DNA of 64,000 bases. It comes from Rhizobiales bacterium Ga0077537 (GTDB lineage: Bacteria > Pseudomonadota > Alphaproteobacteria > Rhizobiales > Hyphomicrobiaceae). Every line of letters starts with the position of its first letter. The first letter of the stretch is position 1. Below, piece by piece: positions 7,702 to 15,981 of the stretch. Where the stretch lies: NCBI GenBank assembly GCA_001464955.1, contig LNEM01000021.1:124001-188000 (forward strand), in the 5' to 3' direction. The notes under the pieces were generated by a model. It was given only the letters and a program-made list of their open reading frames with translations. It was not told where the DNA came from and searched no databases. A program made the translations under genes and the position numbers.

Positions 7702-9871
7702 TCACCTCGCAGCGCCCCGCGATCTTTTCCGGCTCCTTCTCGCCGAGCAGGGACGCCCAGCGCGTGCCGATGCATGTCAGGCCGTGCGGGTCCTTCGCGA
7801 TCTGCACCGAAGCGAACAGCCGGTCCTTCTTGTCGATGTCGGCCACCGACTTCTCGTTGCCGACGATCTGCATCAGGAACAGATAACTGCTCTTGTCGAC
7901 ACCACTCTCGAAGATACCCGCGAGCCCTTCGAACCGGCGCTTCGCCTTGCCGACCTTGGCTTCGGCGACGAACACACCCTTGTGCTTGATGGCGCCCAGG
8001 CTGACGGACTTCCAGAAGCCAGCCTCGAGCTTTCCCCGAAACGCCGGCTTGGCTTTCGTATCGAACGTGATCGTTCCGCCGTCGCCGGCAAGGGTCAGCG
8101 TCTTGCGATCGATCTCCGCGAGCAGCGCGTCGGCGCCGAGGATCGCAACCGCGTCGTCCTGGCGCGCCGGCGCCTGCCCCCGCTTGATCCCGATGACGCG
8201 CTCCGTCGCGAGCGCGCCGAACTCGCTCCAGCCATGCCGTGCTATGAACGCTTCGAGTTTCCCGACATCCTCCGATGTCCTGAGCCCCGCCCATTCCCGC
8301 TCGATGGCCTCGAGTTCCGCGATCCGTTGGCGCGAATTGTCGTGGTTCGGTCCGTCCGACCAGTCCTTGGCGAAACGCCGATAGCCGTCGAGCAGCCGGT
8401 CCTGCTCGGCACGCTCGAAGGCCTCGGCCTCGCGCCGCTCGAGAAGCACCATCCGCGACTGCGCCACCGCCGCGATCTGGCTGCGCCCGGCCCGCCCGAT
8501 GAAGGCGGCGAGCGCGTCGAAACTCTGGCCGGTCTCGATGGCCTTCCACTCGGCGGCGAGACGCTTCAGGTCGTCGATCCGCGCCCGCGCCTCGCCAGCG
8601 TGAGCACCTGCCGCGTGCACGCGAAGATAGGCCTCGTACGCCTCCGGCTGATCGGCGCTCGATGCGCGCGCCCAATCGAGTTCGTCCTGTCGCGCCGCCT
8701 CGCGCTGCTGCGCCGCGGCCTCGCTTTCCCGCTCGCGCGCCGCCAGCGCCGCGATGCGCCGGTCGGCTTCACCGACATGCCGTCCCTGCGGGTAAGCGCG
8801 CTTGTAGTCCGCGTAGGCGTTCATCTGGTCCGCGCTCGACGCCCGCGCCCAGGCGAGTTCCTCGGCCCGCTCGAGCTCCCGCGCTTCGGCGGCCTGCTGC
8901 ACGCGCCGCTCGTGGGCGACGAGTGCTGCCTGCGCGTCGGCCCGATGGGCGCCGTGCGGGTACCGCCTCAGATAGAGCCTGACATCGAGGATATCGCGGC
9001 TCTTCCGATAAGCCTTCCACAACTCACGCTCCTCGTCGCGCGGCGCCGCCTGCGGTTGTGGCACTCGACAGCCGGCAAAGCAGAAGTCTCCAACACCCCG
9101 TCGTAGTAGGCCGGCGTCTGCGGATGACTGTTGCTGGCGGCGAGCAGACTGACGTCCTCGCGCACGCGCCGCGCCAGCTCTCCCAGCGTCAGCCCCTCGG
9201 TCGTCATCAATGGAAGGAGGCGGCGCGTATAGACGGAGTTCTTTTCTTCGCCGTCACCATCGAGCCGGTCGAGTGCGGTCTCGCCCGCCCCCGCCGAGTA
9301 GAGGATGAAGACGCCGTTCGGCGCCGCTTGCGCACTGTTGAGACCGCCGCGCCCCGGACCGAGGTTGCGCCCGCCTTCGGGGAGGAACGGATTGTTGCGG
9401 CAGGCATCGAGAATGACGACGCTGAGCCCCGGCTTTCGCGCCTTGAGGTCGATCATCATCTCCGCGAGGCTGATCGCCTCGCGCCGAAGCTGCGAATCCC
9501 GGCCCCACTTGATCAGCGGAATGTCCGCGGGCAGCAGGAAGTTCTGTGTCTCGATCTCGATCCCGTGCCCGGCAAAAAAAGACCGTGACAACGTCGTCCT
9601 TCTGGATCGTGTCGAGAAACTCCTGCCACCGGCCATTGAAGGCGGCGCGGTCGAGGTTGGTCTCCGTCGTGACCTTGAAGCCGAGCCGCCCGAGTGTCAC
9701 CGCAACGGCTTTGGCGTCGTTCACGGCGCGCTCGAGCTGGCCGGCTTTCGCCAGGTTGCGATAGACGTCGATACCAACGACGAACGCGCGTCGCGTCTGC
9801 GCCGAAGCGGCGTCGCACCTCGCGAACGTGACAACCAGAATAGCCAGCGCAATGAACCGGAAAATCGCCAC
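7685..9871 (-). pseudogene. Caspase-like (peptidase C14) repeat protein, broken by two frameshifts
   Basis: The gene starts at GTG 9871 behind a strong AGGAGG site. Frame 1 gives a signal-like N terminus and the p20 start 'RRAFVVGIDVYRNL', then leaves frame at a run of seven T (9574-9580). Frame 2 resumes as FFAGHG (catalytic His) and contains ILDACRNNP (catalytic Cys). At about 9087-9094 it leaves frame again, and frame 3 continues to TGA 7685 with 'FAGCRVPQPQAAPRDEEREL' and four or five ~35-residue repeats of the type 'W..A..S.D...Y..YL..YPxGxH...A', then a conserved-looking C-terminal domain. The total length (2187 bp) is a multiple of three, so a one-base gain and a one-base loss compensate. 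Intact family members are periplasmic/secreted metacaspase-like proteins. Sequencing error in the homopolymer or a true inactivating mutation cannot be separated here. Confidence 0.8.
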
Positions 9872-9951
9872 GCGACACCCTCCTCGCCCGTGGTGCGCTG
9901 ACAGTGGCCAACCCCGGCGCGGGACGCAATCCACGAACGCTTCAGCCCAAG

Positions 9952-9967
9952 GGAACGCCAGCGTTCC
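9952..9967. other. Short perfect palindrome upstream of the caspase-like gene
   Basis: GGAACGC (9952-9958), CA, GCGTTCC (9961-9967) is a perfect 7-bp inverted repeat. It lies between the DUF169 gene's end and the caspase-like start, about 80 bp upstream of the latter. It could be an operator or a weak hairpin; nothing else marks it. Confidence 0.25.
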
Positions 9968-10002
9968 GATCCCCCTGTGGCCGTCCGGGCACGCCGCTGC
10001 AG

Positions 10003-10788
10003 TCACGCCGGCTTTCGTGCCCTGTCCGGATAGCTGACGGCCATCCCGTCGCGCACGTCGTTCTGGATGCCGTACTGCGGGAAGGGATAACGGAACCCGT
10101 TCTTGGCGAGGCTCTCCATCCCCCGGATTGCCTTCTCCAGCTGATCCGGCGGCATGGCCATCAGCATCTCGTCGTCGAGCACGCCGCCGTAGCGCCGCTC
10201 CGCGAAGCAGGGGATCGACAGCGACGGCTCGCGCTTCGAGAGCGCCCGGCCCCAGCTGTCGGCACAGGCCGTCTCCCCGACCACGCCCCAGTCGAACTTC
10301 TTGTAGCCGACGTATTGCATGCCGTTGATGAAGTACATCATCGCTCCGGGCGTCGCGTAGAAGAGCGCGATGTCGGGCGGATTGAGCCGCCCGGCCGCCA
10401 GCGGCGACACGACGAGCGCCTCGTACTTTCCGTCCGGCACGCACGTGAGCGACGCCTGCCGCGCCGCCGCGTCCTCTATCGTCCCGTGCCAGACGCCCGC
10501 CGTCGAGCGCCCCGACGCCCAGTCGGCCGTCTTGGCGTTACCGAGGCCGACGACCGCCCGGCACTGCGCGCCGACGAGGTTGTCGGCCGTGACGCCGACC
10601 GTCCACCCGAGCCGCGCCGCCTGCGCCACCACCTGATCGAGCGTATGGATGTTCTTCGGCCGCCGGAGCCTCGGAATGTCCTCGAGGGCCGCCGCGCTCT
10701 CGAAGAGCTTCATGCCGAACGGCGCCGCCCTGAGCTTCAGGAGACGCTCCAGATCGGCGGAGAGGCGCGGCAGATCAATCTCGGACAT
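10003..10788 (-). CDS. DUF169 family protein
   Basis: A 261-residue cytoplasmic protein matching the pattern of DUF169: 'RAAPFGMKLFESA', then 'AARLGWTVGVTADNLVGAQCRAVVGLG' and 'MQYVGYKKFDWGVVGETACADSWGRAL'. Conserved cysteines occur in the middle, as is usual for this uncharacterised family, which is often found beside metal or methanogenesis-like redox genes. The ATG at 10788 is preceded by AGGAAG seven bases away; the frame stays open to 10923 but that extension has no family similarity. The gene is on the same strand as the caspase-like gene, with 131 bp between them. No function is known. Confidence 0.8.
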   Translation of the reverse strand: MSEIDLPRLSADLERLLKLRAAPFGMKLFESAAALEDIPRLRRPKNIHTLDQVVAQAARLGWTVGVTADNLVGAQCRAVVGLGNAKTADWASGRSTAGVWHGTIEDAAARQASLTCVPDGKYEALVVSPLAAGRLNPPDIALFYATPGAMMYFINGMQYVGYKKFDWGVVGETACADSWGRALSKREPSLSIPCFAERRYGGVLDDEMLMAMPPDQLEKAIRGMESLAKNGFRYPFPQYGIQNDVRDGMAVSYPDRARKPA

Positions 10789-10951
10789 GGTCGGCTTCCT
10801 TTGCGGTTTCGGCTTCACGCTAGCGAAAGCGTGCGTCTCCGCGTTGCCCGCGTCAACCGTACCGATCAAACTGTAAGGCAGCCACTCGCACCTGCCCGAT
10901 GTCGCGACCGGGCTTGCGATCAACCGCCGTCTTCGTGCTAACCTTCCGCCA

Positions 10952-10975
10952 AAGGCGTCTCTCGGGAGACGCCTT
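10952..10975 (+). promoter_or_regulatory. Perfect 10-bp hairpin in the leader of the hydroxyacid dehydrogenase gene
   Basis: AAGGCGTCTC (10952-10961), loop TCGG, GAGACGCCTT (10966-10975) is a perfect inverted repeat 36 bp before the dehydrogenase ATG. On RNA it would form a very stable stem with a tetraloop, so it may be an attenuator, an RNA stabiliser, or an operator if the promoter overlaps it. There is no following T-run, so a classical terminator is less likely. Confidence 0.5.
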
Positions 10976-11011
10976 CGTCATATCCAGATCGATCGACAGG
11001 AACGGCGCCGT

Positions 11012-12070
11012 ATGGCCACCAACATCAAGCGCATCGTCTATTTCCACTACCGCATGGAGCCGACAGCCACCCGGCTGCGCTCGCTCCGCCCGGACATCGA
11101 CATGTACCACCGCCCCATGGAGGGCAGCGTCGAGGAAACCTGGGCTGAACTCGCCCGCACGCACTGCTATCACGTCTCCGGCCGCACCGAACTCCGCGAA
11201 CCGTGGTTCGCCGACAAGCGCATGTTCGCCCGCGCGCCGAACCTTCTCGCCGTCTGCTCGCTCGGTGCCGGCTACGACACCATCAGCGTCCCCGACTGCA
11301 ACGAGGCCGGCATCATCGTCTGCAATCAGTCCGGCGCGAACAAGGAAGCCGTCGCCGAGCACGCGCTCGGCCTCATGCTGTCGCTCTCGAAGAAGATCGC
11401 GCAGGCCAACGCCGCCATGCGCCGCGAGAAGAACCTCGAGCGCTATCATTATTCCGGCAACGACATCCTCGGCAAAACCGTCGGCATCATCGGCATCGGC
11501 AACATCGGCAGTCGCGTCGCGGAGCTGTGCTCCGGCCTCTTCCGGATGAACGTGCTGGCCTACGACCCCTTGCTTTCGGTCGAGCAGATCGCCGCCAAGG
11601 GCGCGAAGAAGGTCGGGCTCGAGGAGCTTCTCGAAGCCTCCGACTTCGTCACCATGCATACGCCGCTGAACAAGATGTCGGCGAACATGATGGCCTACGA
11701 CCAGTTCAAGCGCATGAAGCCCTCGGCCTACTTCATCAACACATCGCGCGGCGGCACCTACAGCGAGGATGATCTGGTGCGCGCGCTGAACGACGGCCTC
11801 ATTTCCGGCGCCGGCATCGATGTCTTCCTCGATGAGCCACCGCCGACCGATCATCCGCTGATGGCCTTCGAGAACGTGATCGTCTCGCCGCACAATGCCG
11901 GCATCACGCATGAGGCGCTCGACAACGTCGCGATCTTCGCAGCCGACCAGTGGATCGACATCCTCGACGGCCGCGTACCCCCGCGCCTCATCAATCCCGA
12001 GGCGTGGCCGAAATACTGCGACCGCTTCGAGAAGATCCTCGGCTTCCGCCCGGAGCCCCTGAAGAAGTAG
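11012..12070 (+). CDS. D-2-hydroxyacid dehydrogenase family protein
   Basis: A 352-residue NAD(P)-dependent oxidoreductase of the D-isomer-specific 2-hydroxyacid dehydrogenase family, cytoplasmic. The Rossmann motif GIGNIG is at 161-166, with Asp185 after the second strand ('LAYDP'), which favours NAD+. The catalytic triad is visible as Arg246 (NTSRGG), Glu275 (FLDEPP) and His294 (SPHNAG). The family interconverts 2-oxo and D-2-hydroxy acids such as glyoxylate/glycolate, hydroxypyruvate or phosphoglycerate; the actual substrate is unknown. It is followed after 28 bp by a dehalogenase-like hydrolase, suggesting a two-gene operon for handling a 2-hydroxy acid released by that enzyme. A stable hairpin lies in its leader. 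Confidence 0.92.
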   Translation: MATNIKRIVYFHYRMEPTATRLRSLRPDIDMYHRPMEGSVEETWAELARTHCYHVSGRTELREPWFADKRMFARAPNLLAVCSLGAGYDTISVPDCNEAGIIVCNQSGANKEAVAEHALGLMLSLSKKIAQANAAMRREKNLERYHYSGNDILGKTVGIIGIGNIGSRVAELCSGLFRMNVLAYDPLLSVEQIAAKGAKKVGLEELLEASDFVTMHTPLNKMSANMMAYDQFKRMKPSAYFINTSRGGTYSEDDLVRALNDGLISGAGIDVFLDEPPPTDHPLMAFENVIVSPHNAGITHEALDNVAIFAADQWIDILDGRVPPRLINPEAWPKYCDRFEKILGFRPEPLKK

Positions 12071-12098
12071 ACCCATCGACGAGAGCTGAGGAAGCAGC

Positions 12099-12983
12099 AT
12101 GGTCTTCGACGGATTTCGCCTCGAGCGCATCGCCGTCCGCGATGGCGAATTGCGTGCGCGCATCGGCGGCAGCGGTCCGCCGCTGGTGCTCCTCCACGGC
12201 AATCCGCAAACGCACCTCATGTGGCACGCCGTGGCGCCCGCCCTCGCCAGGACCTACACCGTCGTCGCGCCGGACCTGCGCGGCTATGGCCAATCGATGA
12301 AGCCGCCGCCCTCGGCCGATCACGCCGCCTACGCCAAACGCGAAATGGCCCGCGACGTCGTCGAGTTGATGGCAGCCCTCGGCCATGATCGCTTTCGCGT
12401 CGCGAGCCACGATCGCGGCGCCCGCGTCGCTCACCGCCTCGCCATCGATCACCCCGAGCGGATCGAACGCCTCGCCGTGCTCGACATCGTGCCGACGCTC
12501 GAACATTTCGAGCGCGCCGACATGGCCTTCGGGCTCGGCTACTATCACTGGTTCTGGTTCGCCCAGCCCCACCCGTTCCCCGAGGACGTGATCTGCGCCG
12601 CGCCGGATGCCTGGTTCCGCGCCCACACCTCCCGCGAGCCGAAGCCGCCCAGCTTCTTCCACCCCGAGGCGCTGTCCGACTATCTGGCCGCCGCCCGCAC
12701 CCGCGAGATGATCGTCGGCATGTGCGAGGATTATCGCGCTGCCGCGACCATCGATCTCGTGCACGATCGCGAGAGCCGCGCCGCGGGCCGTCGGATCCGG
12801 TGCCCGCTGCACGTGCTGTGGGGCTCGAAAGGCAAGATCGGCGTCTGGTACGACGCGCTCGCCATCTGGCGCGCCTACGCCGACGGCCCCGTAACCGGTC
12901 GCGCCATCGACACCGGCCACTACCTCGCCGAGGAAGACCCCGCGACCGTCATCGCCGAACTCGCAACCTTCCTCGCCGGCTAA
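12099..12983 (+). CDS. Alpha/beta hydrolase, haloacetate (fluoroacetate) dehalogenase type
   Basis: A 294-residue alpha/beta hydrolase. All residues defining fluoroacetate dehalogenases appear at the expected spacing: nucleophile Asp105 with Arg106 and Arg109 (SHDRGAR), Asp129 (LDIVPT), halide-pocket His150-Trp151 (YYHWFW), Tyr212 (EDYRAA) and general base His274 (DTGHYL). The oxyanion HGNP motif is at 33-36. The reaction would be hydrolysis of a halo- (possibly fluoro-) acetate to glycolate plus halide. It is preceded by a D-2-hydroxyacid dehydrogenase 28 bp upstream that could oxidise the hydroxy acid product. Some homologues prefer other haloacids or act as epoxide hydrolases, so fluoroacetate activity is inference. 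Confidence 0.85.
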   Translation: MVFDGFRLERIAVRDGELRARIGGSGPPLVLLHGNPQTHLMWHAVAPALARTYTVVAPDLRGYGQSMKPPPSADHAAYAKREMARDVVELMAALGHDRFRVASHDRGARVAHRLAIDHPERIERLAVLDIVPTLEHFERADMAFGLGYYHWFWFAQPHPFPEDVICAAPDAWFRAHTSREPKPPSFFHPEALSDYLAAARTREMIVGMCEDYRAAATIDLVHDRESRAAGRRIRCPLHVLWGSKGKIGVWYDALAIWRAYADGPVTGRAIDTGHYLAEEDPATVIAELATFLAG

Positions 12984-12988
12984 CCGCG

Positions 12989-13092
12989 CGGGTGCCGGTG
13001 GGCAACCGAAGCGCAACGCGCGGATGCGGAGTGGGCATCCGAAGCGCAACGAAAGGCCCACGGATGCGGGTGGGCATCTGAAGTGCGAAACG
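12989..13092. repeat. Three imperfect ~31-bp tandem repeats
   Basis: Three consecutive units share the core GCGG(G/A)TGCGG.GTGGGCA(A/T)C.GAAG(C/T)GC(A)AACG, at about 12989-13018, 13021-13051 and 13061-13092. They begin a few bases after the hydrolase stop codon, in a 416-bp gap with no convincing gene (12984-13399). The short reading frames through them are low-complexity. Their role is unknown. Confidence 0.6.
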
Positions 13093-13114
13093 GAGTTTCC
13101 GCAACACTCCCCTC

Positions 13115-13156
13115 CTGCGTCCCCGGCCAAGGCGCAACGCGCCGCGAGCCGGGGCC
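13115..13156. repeat. Intergenic palindromic element, copy 1
   Basis: A ~42-bp unit starting CTGCGTCCCCGGCC and ending CGCGAGCCGGGGCC. The outer CCCCGGC and GCCGGGG arms are inverted repeats. A near-identical second copy lies at 13331-13371. It resembles the dispersed GC-rich hairpin elements common in rhizobial and related genomes. Confidence 0.6.
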
Positions 13157-13221
13157 TTCCCACCTCCCGTTGCCCCACCATGCGCCAGCCGCGAACACCC
13201 AGCTCATCCGATCCGGAGGAA

Positions 13222-13269
13222 GATCCCGGGTCTCCGCACGAGCCTCCGGCCCGTGCCTCGCCCGGGAAC
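13222..13269. repeat. GC-rich hairpin between the two palindromic copies
   Basis: GATCCCGGG (13222-13230) and CCCGGGAAC (13261-13269) can pair over a ~30-base loop that is itself GC-rich. Together with the flanking copies this makes a composite of three hairpins in the 416-bp gap. Confidence 0.4.
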
Positions 13270-13330
13270 GCAAGAGGAGAGGCCGAAGCAGAAGCAGCGG
13301 CACGGCGTGACGACCGACCACCCGCCCACT

Positions 13331-13371
13331 CTGCGTCCCCGGCCGAGGCGCACCGCGCCGAGAGCCGGGGT
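13331..13371. repeat. Intergenic palindromic element, copy 2
   Basis: This copy matches copy 1 at 13115 except for a few substitutions (CTGCGTCCCCGGCCGAGG... GAGAGCCGGGGT). It is in the same orientation about 216 bp away and lies just downstream of the sulfhydrylase stop codon on the other strand, so it could also act as that gene's terminator. Confidence 0.6.
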
Positions 13372-13399
13372 CGCTTCGGTCGCGTCAGCGTTGGCGCCC

Positions 13400-14695
13400 C
13401 TACGCGTTCGCCTTCGCCAGCGCCTGATCGAGATCGGCGATGATGTCGGCCGCGTCCTCGATGCCGATCGAGAGCCGCACCACGTCGTCGCCCGCGCCGG
13501 CCGCCGCCCGCTGCTCCTTGGTGAGCTGGCTATGCGTCGTGGACGCCGGGTGGATGACGAGGCTCCGCGTATCGCCGATGTTGGCGAGATGTGAGAACAT
13601 CTCGAGCGCGCCGACGAACTTCACACCCGCATCGTAGCCGCCCTTGAGCCCGAACGTGAACACCGCGCCCGCGCCCTTCGGACAGATGCGCTTGTGCACG
13701 GCGTAGTAGGGGTTGCTCTCGAGGCCCGCGTAGTTGACCCACGCCACACCGGGATGCTTTTCGAGATGCCGCGCAACGGCGAGCGCGTTCTGGCAGTGCC
13801 GCTCCATGCGCAGCGACAACGTCTCGACGCCCGTGAGCAGCAGGAACGAGTTGAACGGCGAGATCGCCGGCCCGAGATCGCGCAGCCCCATCACGCGGCA
13901 GGCGATGGCGAAGGCGAAGTTGCCGAACGTTTCGGCGAGCACCATGCCGTTGTAGCTGGCGTTGGGCGCCGTCAGCGTCGGATACTTCGTGCCGGATTTC
14001 GACCAGTCGAACGTGCCGCAATCGACGATGATGCCGCCGATCGAATTGCCGTGCCCGCCGATGAACTTGGTCAGCGAATGCAGCACGATGTCGGCGCCGT
14101 GCTCCTTCGGCCGGCACAGGTACGGCGACGCGAGCGTATTGTCGACGATCAGCGGCACGCCGGCGCGCTTCGCGATCGCCGCGATCGCCGCGATATCGAC
14201 GACGACGCCGCCCGGGTTGGCGATGCTTTCGATCATGATCGCCTTGGTCTTCGGCGTGATCGCCTTCTCGAACGAGGCGGGATCGGTGGAATCCGCCCAC
14301 ACGACGTTCCAGCCGAACTTCTTGAACGAATGGTTGAACTGGTTGATCGAGCCGCCATAGAGCTGCCGTCCGGCGACGAAATCGTCACCCGGCTCCAGCA
14401 GCGTGTGGAACGTGATCATCTGCGCCGCGTGCCCCGAGGCGACCGCGAGCGCCGCCGTGCCGCCTTCCAGCGAGGCGATCCGCGTCTCGAGGACGCTCTG
14501 CGTCGGATTGCCGAGGCGCGTGTAGATGTTGCCGAACACCTGCAGCCCGAACAGCGACGCGGCGTGCTCGGCATCGTTGAAGACGAACGACGTCGTCTGG
14601 TAGATCGGCGTCGTCCGCGCGCCCGTCGCCGGATCGGGGGCCGCCCCGGCGTGGATGGATCGGGTCGCGAAACCTGGTTCGTTGTTGCCGGCCAT
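13400..14695 (-). CDS. O-acetylhomoserine aminocarboxypropyltransferase (sulfhydrylase)
   Basis: A 431-residue PLP enzyme of the Cys/Met metabolism family. It makes homocysteine from O-acetylhomoserine and sulfide in methionine synthesis. The Schiff-base lysine is Lys210 in 'HSLTKFIGGHGNS', the pyridine-N aspartate is Asp185 (IVDNTLASPY), and the N-terminal 'GFATRSIHAGAAPDPATGAR..PIYQTTSF' is typical of the OAH sulfhydrylase subgroup. Length is normal for the family. ATG 14695 is preceded by GAGGAG; the much longer open frame upstream to 15949 is antisense to the flavin monooxygenase gene and is not part of it. It is divergent from that gene. Confidence 0.93.
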   Translation of the reverse strand: MAGNNEPGFATRSIHAGAAPDPATGARTTPIYQTTSFVFNDAEHAASLFGLQVFGNIYTRLGNPTQSVLETRIASLEGGTAALAVASGHAAQMITFHTLLEPGDDFVAGRQLYGGSINQFNHSFKKFGWNVVWADSTDPASFEKAITPKTKAIMIESIANPGGVVVDIAAIAAIAKRAGVPLIVDNTLASPYLCRPKEHGADIVLHSLTKFIGGHGNSIGGIIVDCGTFDWSKSGTKYPTLTAPNASYNGMVLAETFGNFAFAIACRVMGLRDLGPAISPFNSFLLLTGVETLSLRMERHCQNALAVARHLEKHPGVAWVNYAGLESNPYYAVHKRICPKGAGAVFTFGLKGGYDAGVKFVGALEMFSHLANIGDTRSLVIHPASTTHSQLTKEQRAAAGAGDDVVRLSIGIEDAADIIADLDQALAKANA

Positions 14696-14884
14696 GGGAT
14701 ACGTCTCCTCGCGTTTCTCGACTTGGGCAGGCCTCATGAACCTGCTGGCCAGCCGGGGTGTCAATCGCGAAGTGACGCCACGCATTGCGATAGGTTTCGG
14801 CATTTCGCCGGCACGCGCCGGGTGGAAACGAAACCGTGCCTGCGCCATGATGGCCGGCAAAATCCATCCTTGGCGGAGAAGCCG

Positions 14885-15970
14885 ATGCGCCCCCTCGAAT
14901 TCGGTTGGTACCTGCCGACCCACGGCGACACCGTCGTCTTCAACGACCCGGCAGCCGACGTTCCCCCCTCTCTCGAACTGTTCGAGCGGATCGTCGAGGC
15001 GGCCGAGACGGCGGGCTTCGAGTACCTCCTGATCCCGGTCGGCGTGACCTGCTGGGAGGCCTACATCGCCGGCGCCTACATGGCGGCGCGCCACGCCCGC
15101 ATCCGGCCTCTCATCGCGGCGCGCCCGGGTTACATCAACCCGGTGATGCTGGCGAAAATGATCTCCACCCTCGATCATCTCTCGAAGGGCCGCATCGCCG
15201 TCAACCTCATTGCCGGCCAGAACGAGACCGACGTCGAAGCCGAAGGCGTCACCTTGGGCAAGACCGACCGCTACGACCTGATGGCCGAGGAGGTCGACAT
15301 CCTGAAGGCGCTCTGGACCGGCACCGATCCGCTGCATTTCGACGGTCGCTTCCACAAGCTGAAGGGCGCCGTGATCCGCCCGCGAAGCTTCCAGCAGCCC
15401 CACCCGCGCTTCTATCTGGGCGGCGGTTCGGCGCAGGCCTGGGAGATCTCGGCCCGCCACTCCGACGTGCATCTGTTCTGGGGCGACACGCCGGAGCGGA
15501 TCGCCGACAACATCGCGGCCATCCGCAAGCTCGCCGCTGTTCACGGGCGCGAGGCCGCGATCGGCTTCGGCATGCGCCTCCAGATCATCTGCCGCGAGAC
15601 CGAGGCCGAGGCCTGGGCCGCCGCCGAGGCGCTGATCGCCAACAGCTCCGAAGCCGACCGCGAGCGCATCGTCGCCCGCACCGTCACGTCGGAAGCGAAC
15701 CGCCGCCTTCAGGAACTGGCGAAGGAGCGTGGGCCCCACCTCGCGCCGAACCTGTGGTCGGGCCTGACCCGCGTCCGCCAGGGCGCCGGCATCGCCATCG
15801 TCGGCGACCCGGCCCAGTGCGCCGCCGTCATCCAGCGCTTCATCGAGGCCGGCTGTCACTCCTTCTGTCTGTCGGGCTACACGCATGACGCCGAGGCGGA
15901 GCGCTTCGGCCGCCTTGTCCGCCCGCTGATCGCGGCGGACAACCCGCACCTGATGCCGGAACTGAGCTAG
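14885..15970 (+). CDS. LLM class flavin-dependent oxidoreductase (SsuD-like monooxygenase)
   Basis: A 361-residue bacterial-luciferase-like TIM-barrel monooxygenase using FMNH2 supplied by a separate reductase. The N terminus 'LEFGWYLPTHGD', the segment 'LDHLSKGRIAVNLIAGQNETD' and 'FYLGGGSAQAWEISARHSDVHLFWGDTPE' match the alkanesulfonate/nitrilotriacetate monooxygenase branch. Likely roles are desulfonation or oxidation of a small organosulfur or amine compound; the neighbouring divergent O-acetylhomoserine sulfhydrylase makes a sulfur-scavenging role attractive but unproven. ATG 14885 has a GGAGAA site six bases upstream. No flavin reductase is nearby. Confidence 0.9.
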   Translation: MRPLEFGWYLPTHGDTVVFNDPAADVPPSLELFERIVEAAETAGFEYLLIPVGVTCWEAYIAGAYMAARHARIRPLIAARPGYINPVMLAKMISTLDHLSKGRIAVNLIAGQNETDVEAEGVTLGKTDRYDLMAEEVDILKALWTGTDPLHFDGRFHKLKGAVIRPRSFQQPHPRFYLGGGSAQAWEISARHSDVHLFWGDTPERIADNIAAIRKLAAVHGREAAIGFGMRLQIICRETEAEAWAAAEALIANSSEADRERIVARTVTSEANRRLQELAKERGPHLAPNLWSGLTRVRQGAGIAIVGDPAQCAAVIQRFIEAGCHSFCLSGYTHDAEAERFGRLVRPLIAADNPHLMPELS

Positions 15971-15981
15971 AGGCCGCTGAG

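Noticed and set aside
9574-9580. Programmed frameshifting at the T7 tract as the normal expression mode
   Set aside because: Reaching the next frame needs a +1 shift or loss of one U, and a second unrelated break follows. Mutation or sequence error is simpler.
12989-13092. The 31-bp tandem repeats as a small CRISPR or plasmid iteron set
   Set aside because: There are only three imperfect copies with almost no spacer and no replication or cas gene nearby.
14696-15949. Upstream extension of the O-acetylhomoserine sulfhydrylase frame
   Set aside because: It is antisense to the flavin monooxygenase, and family similarity begins at 14695, where a ribosome site is present.
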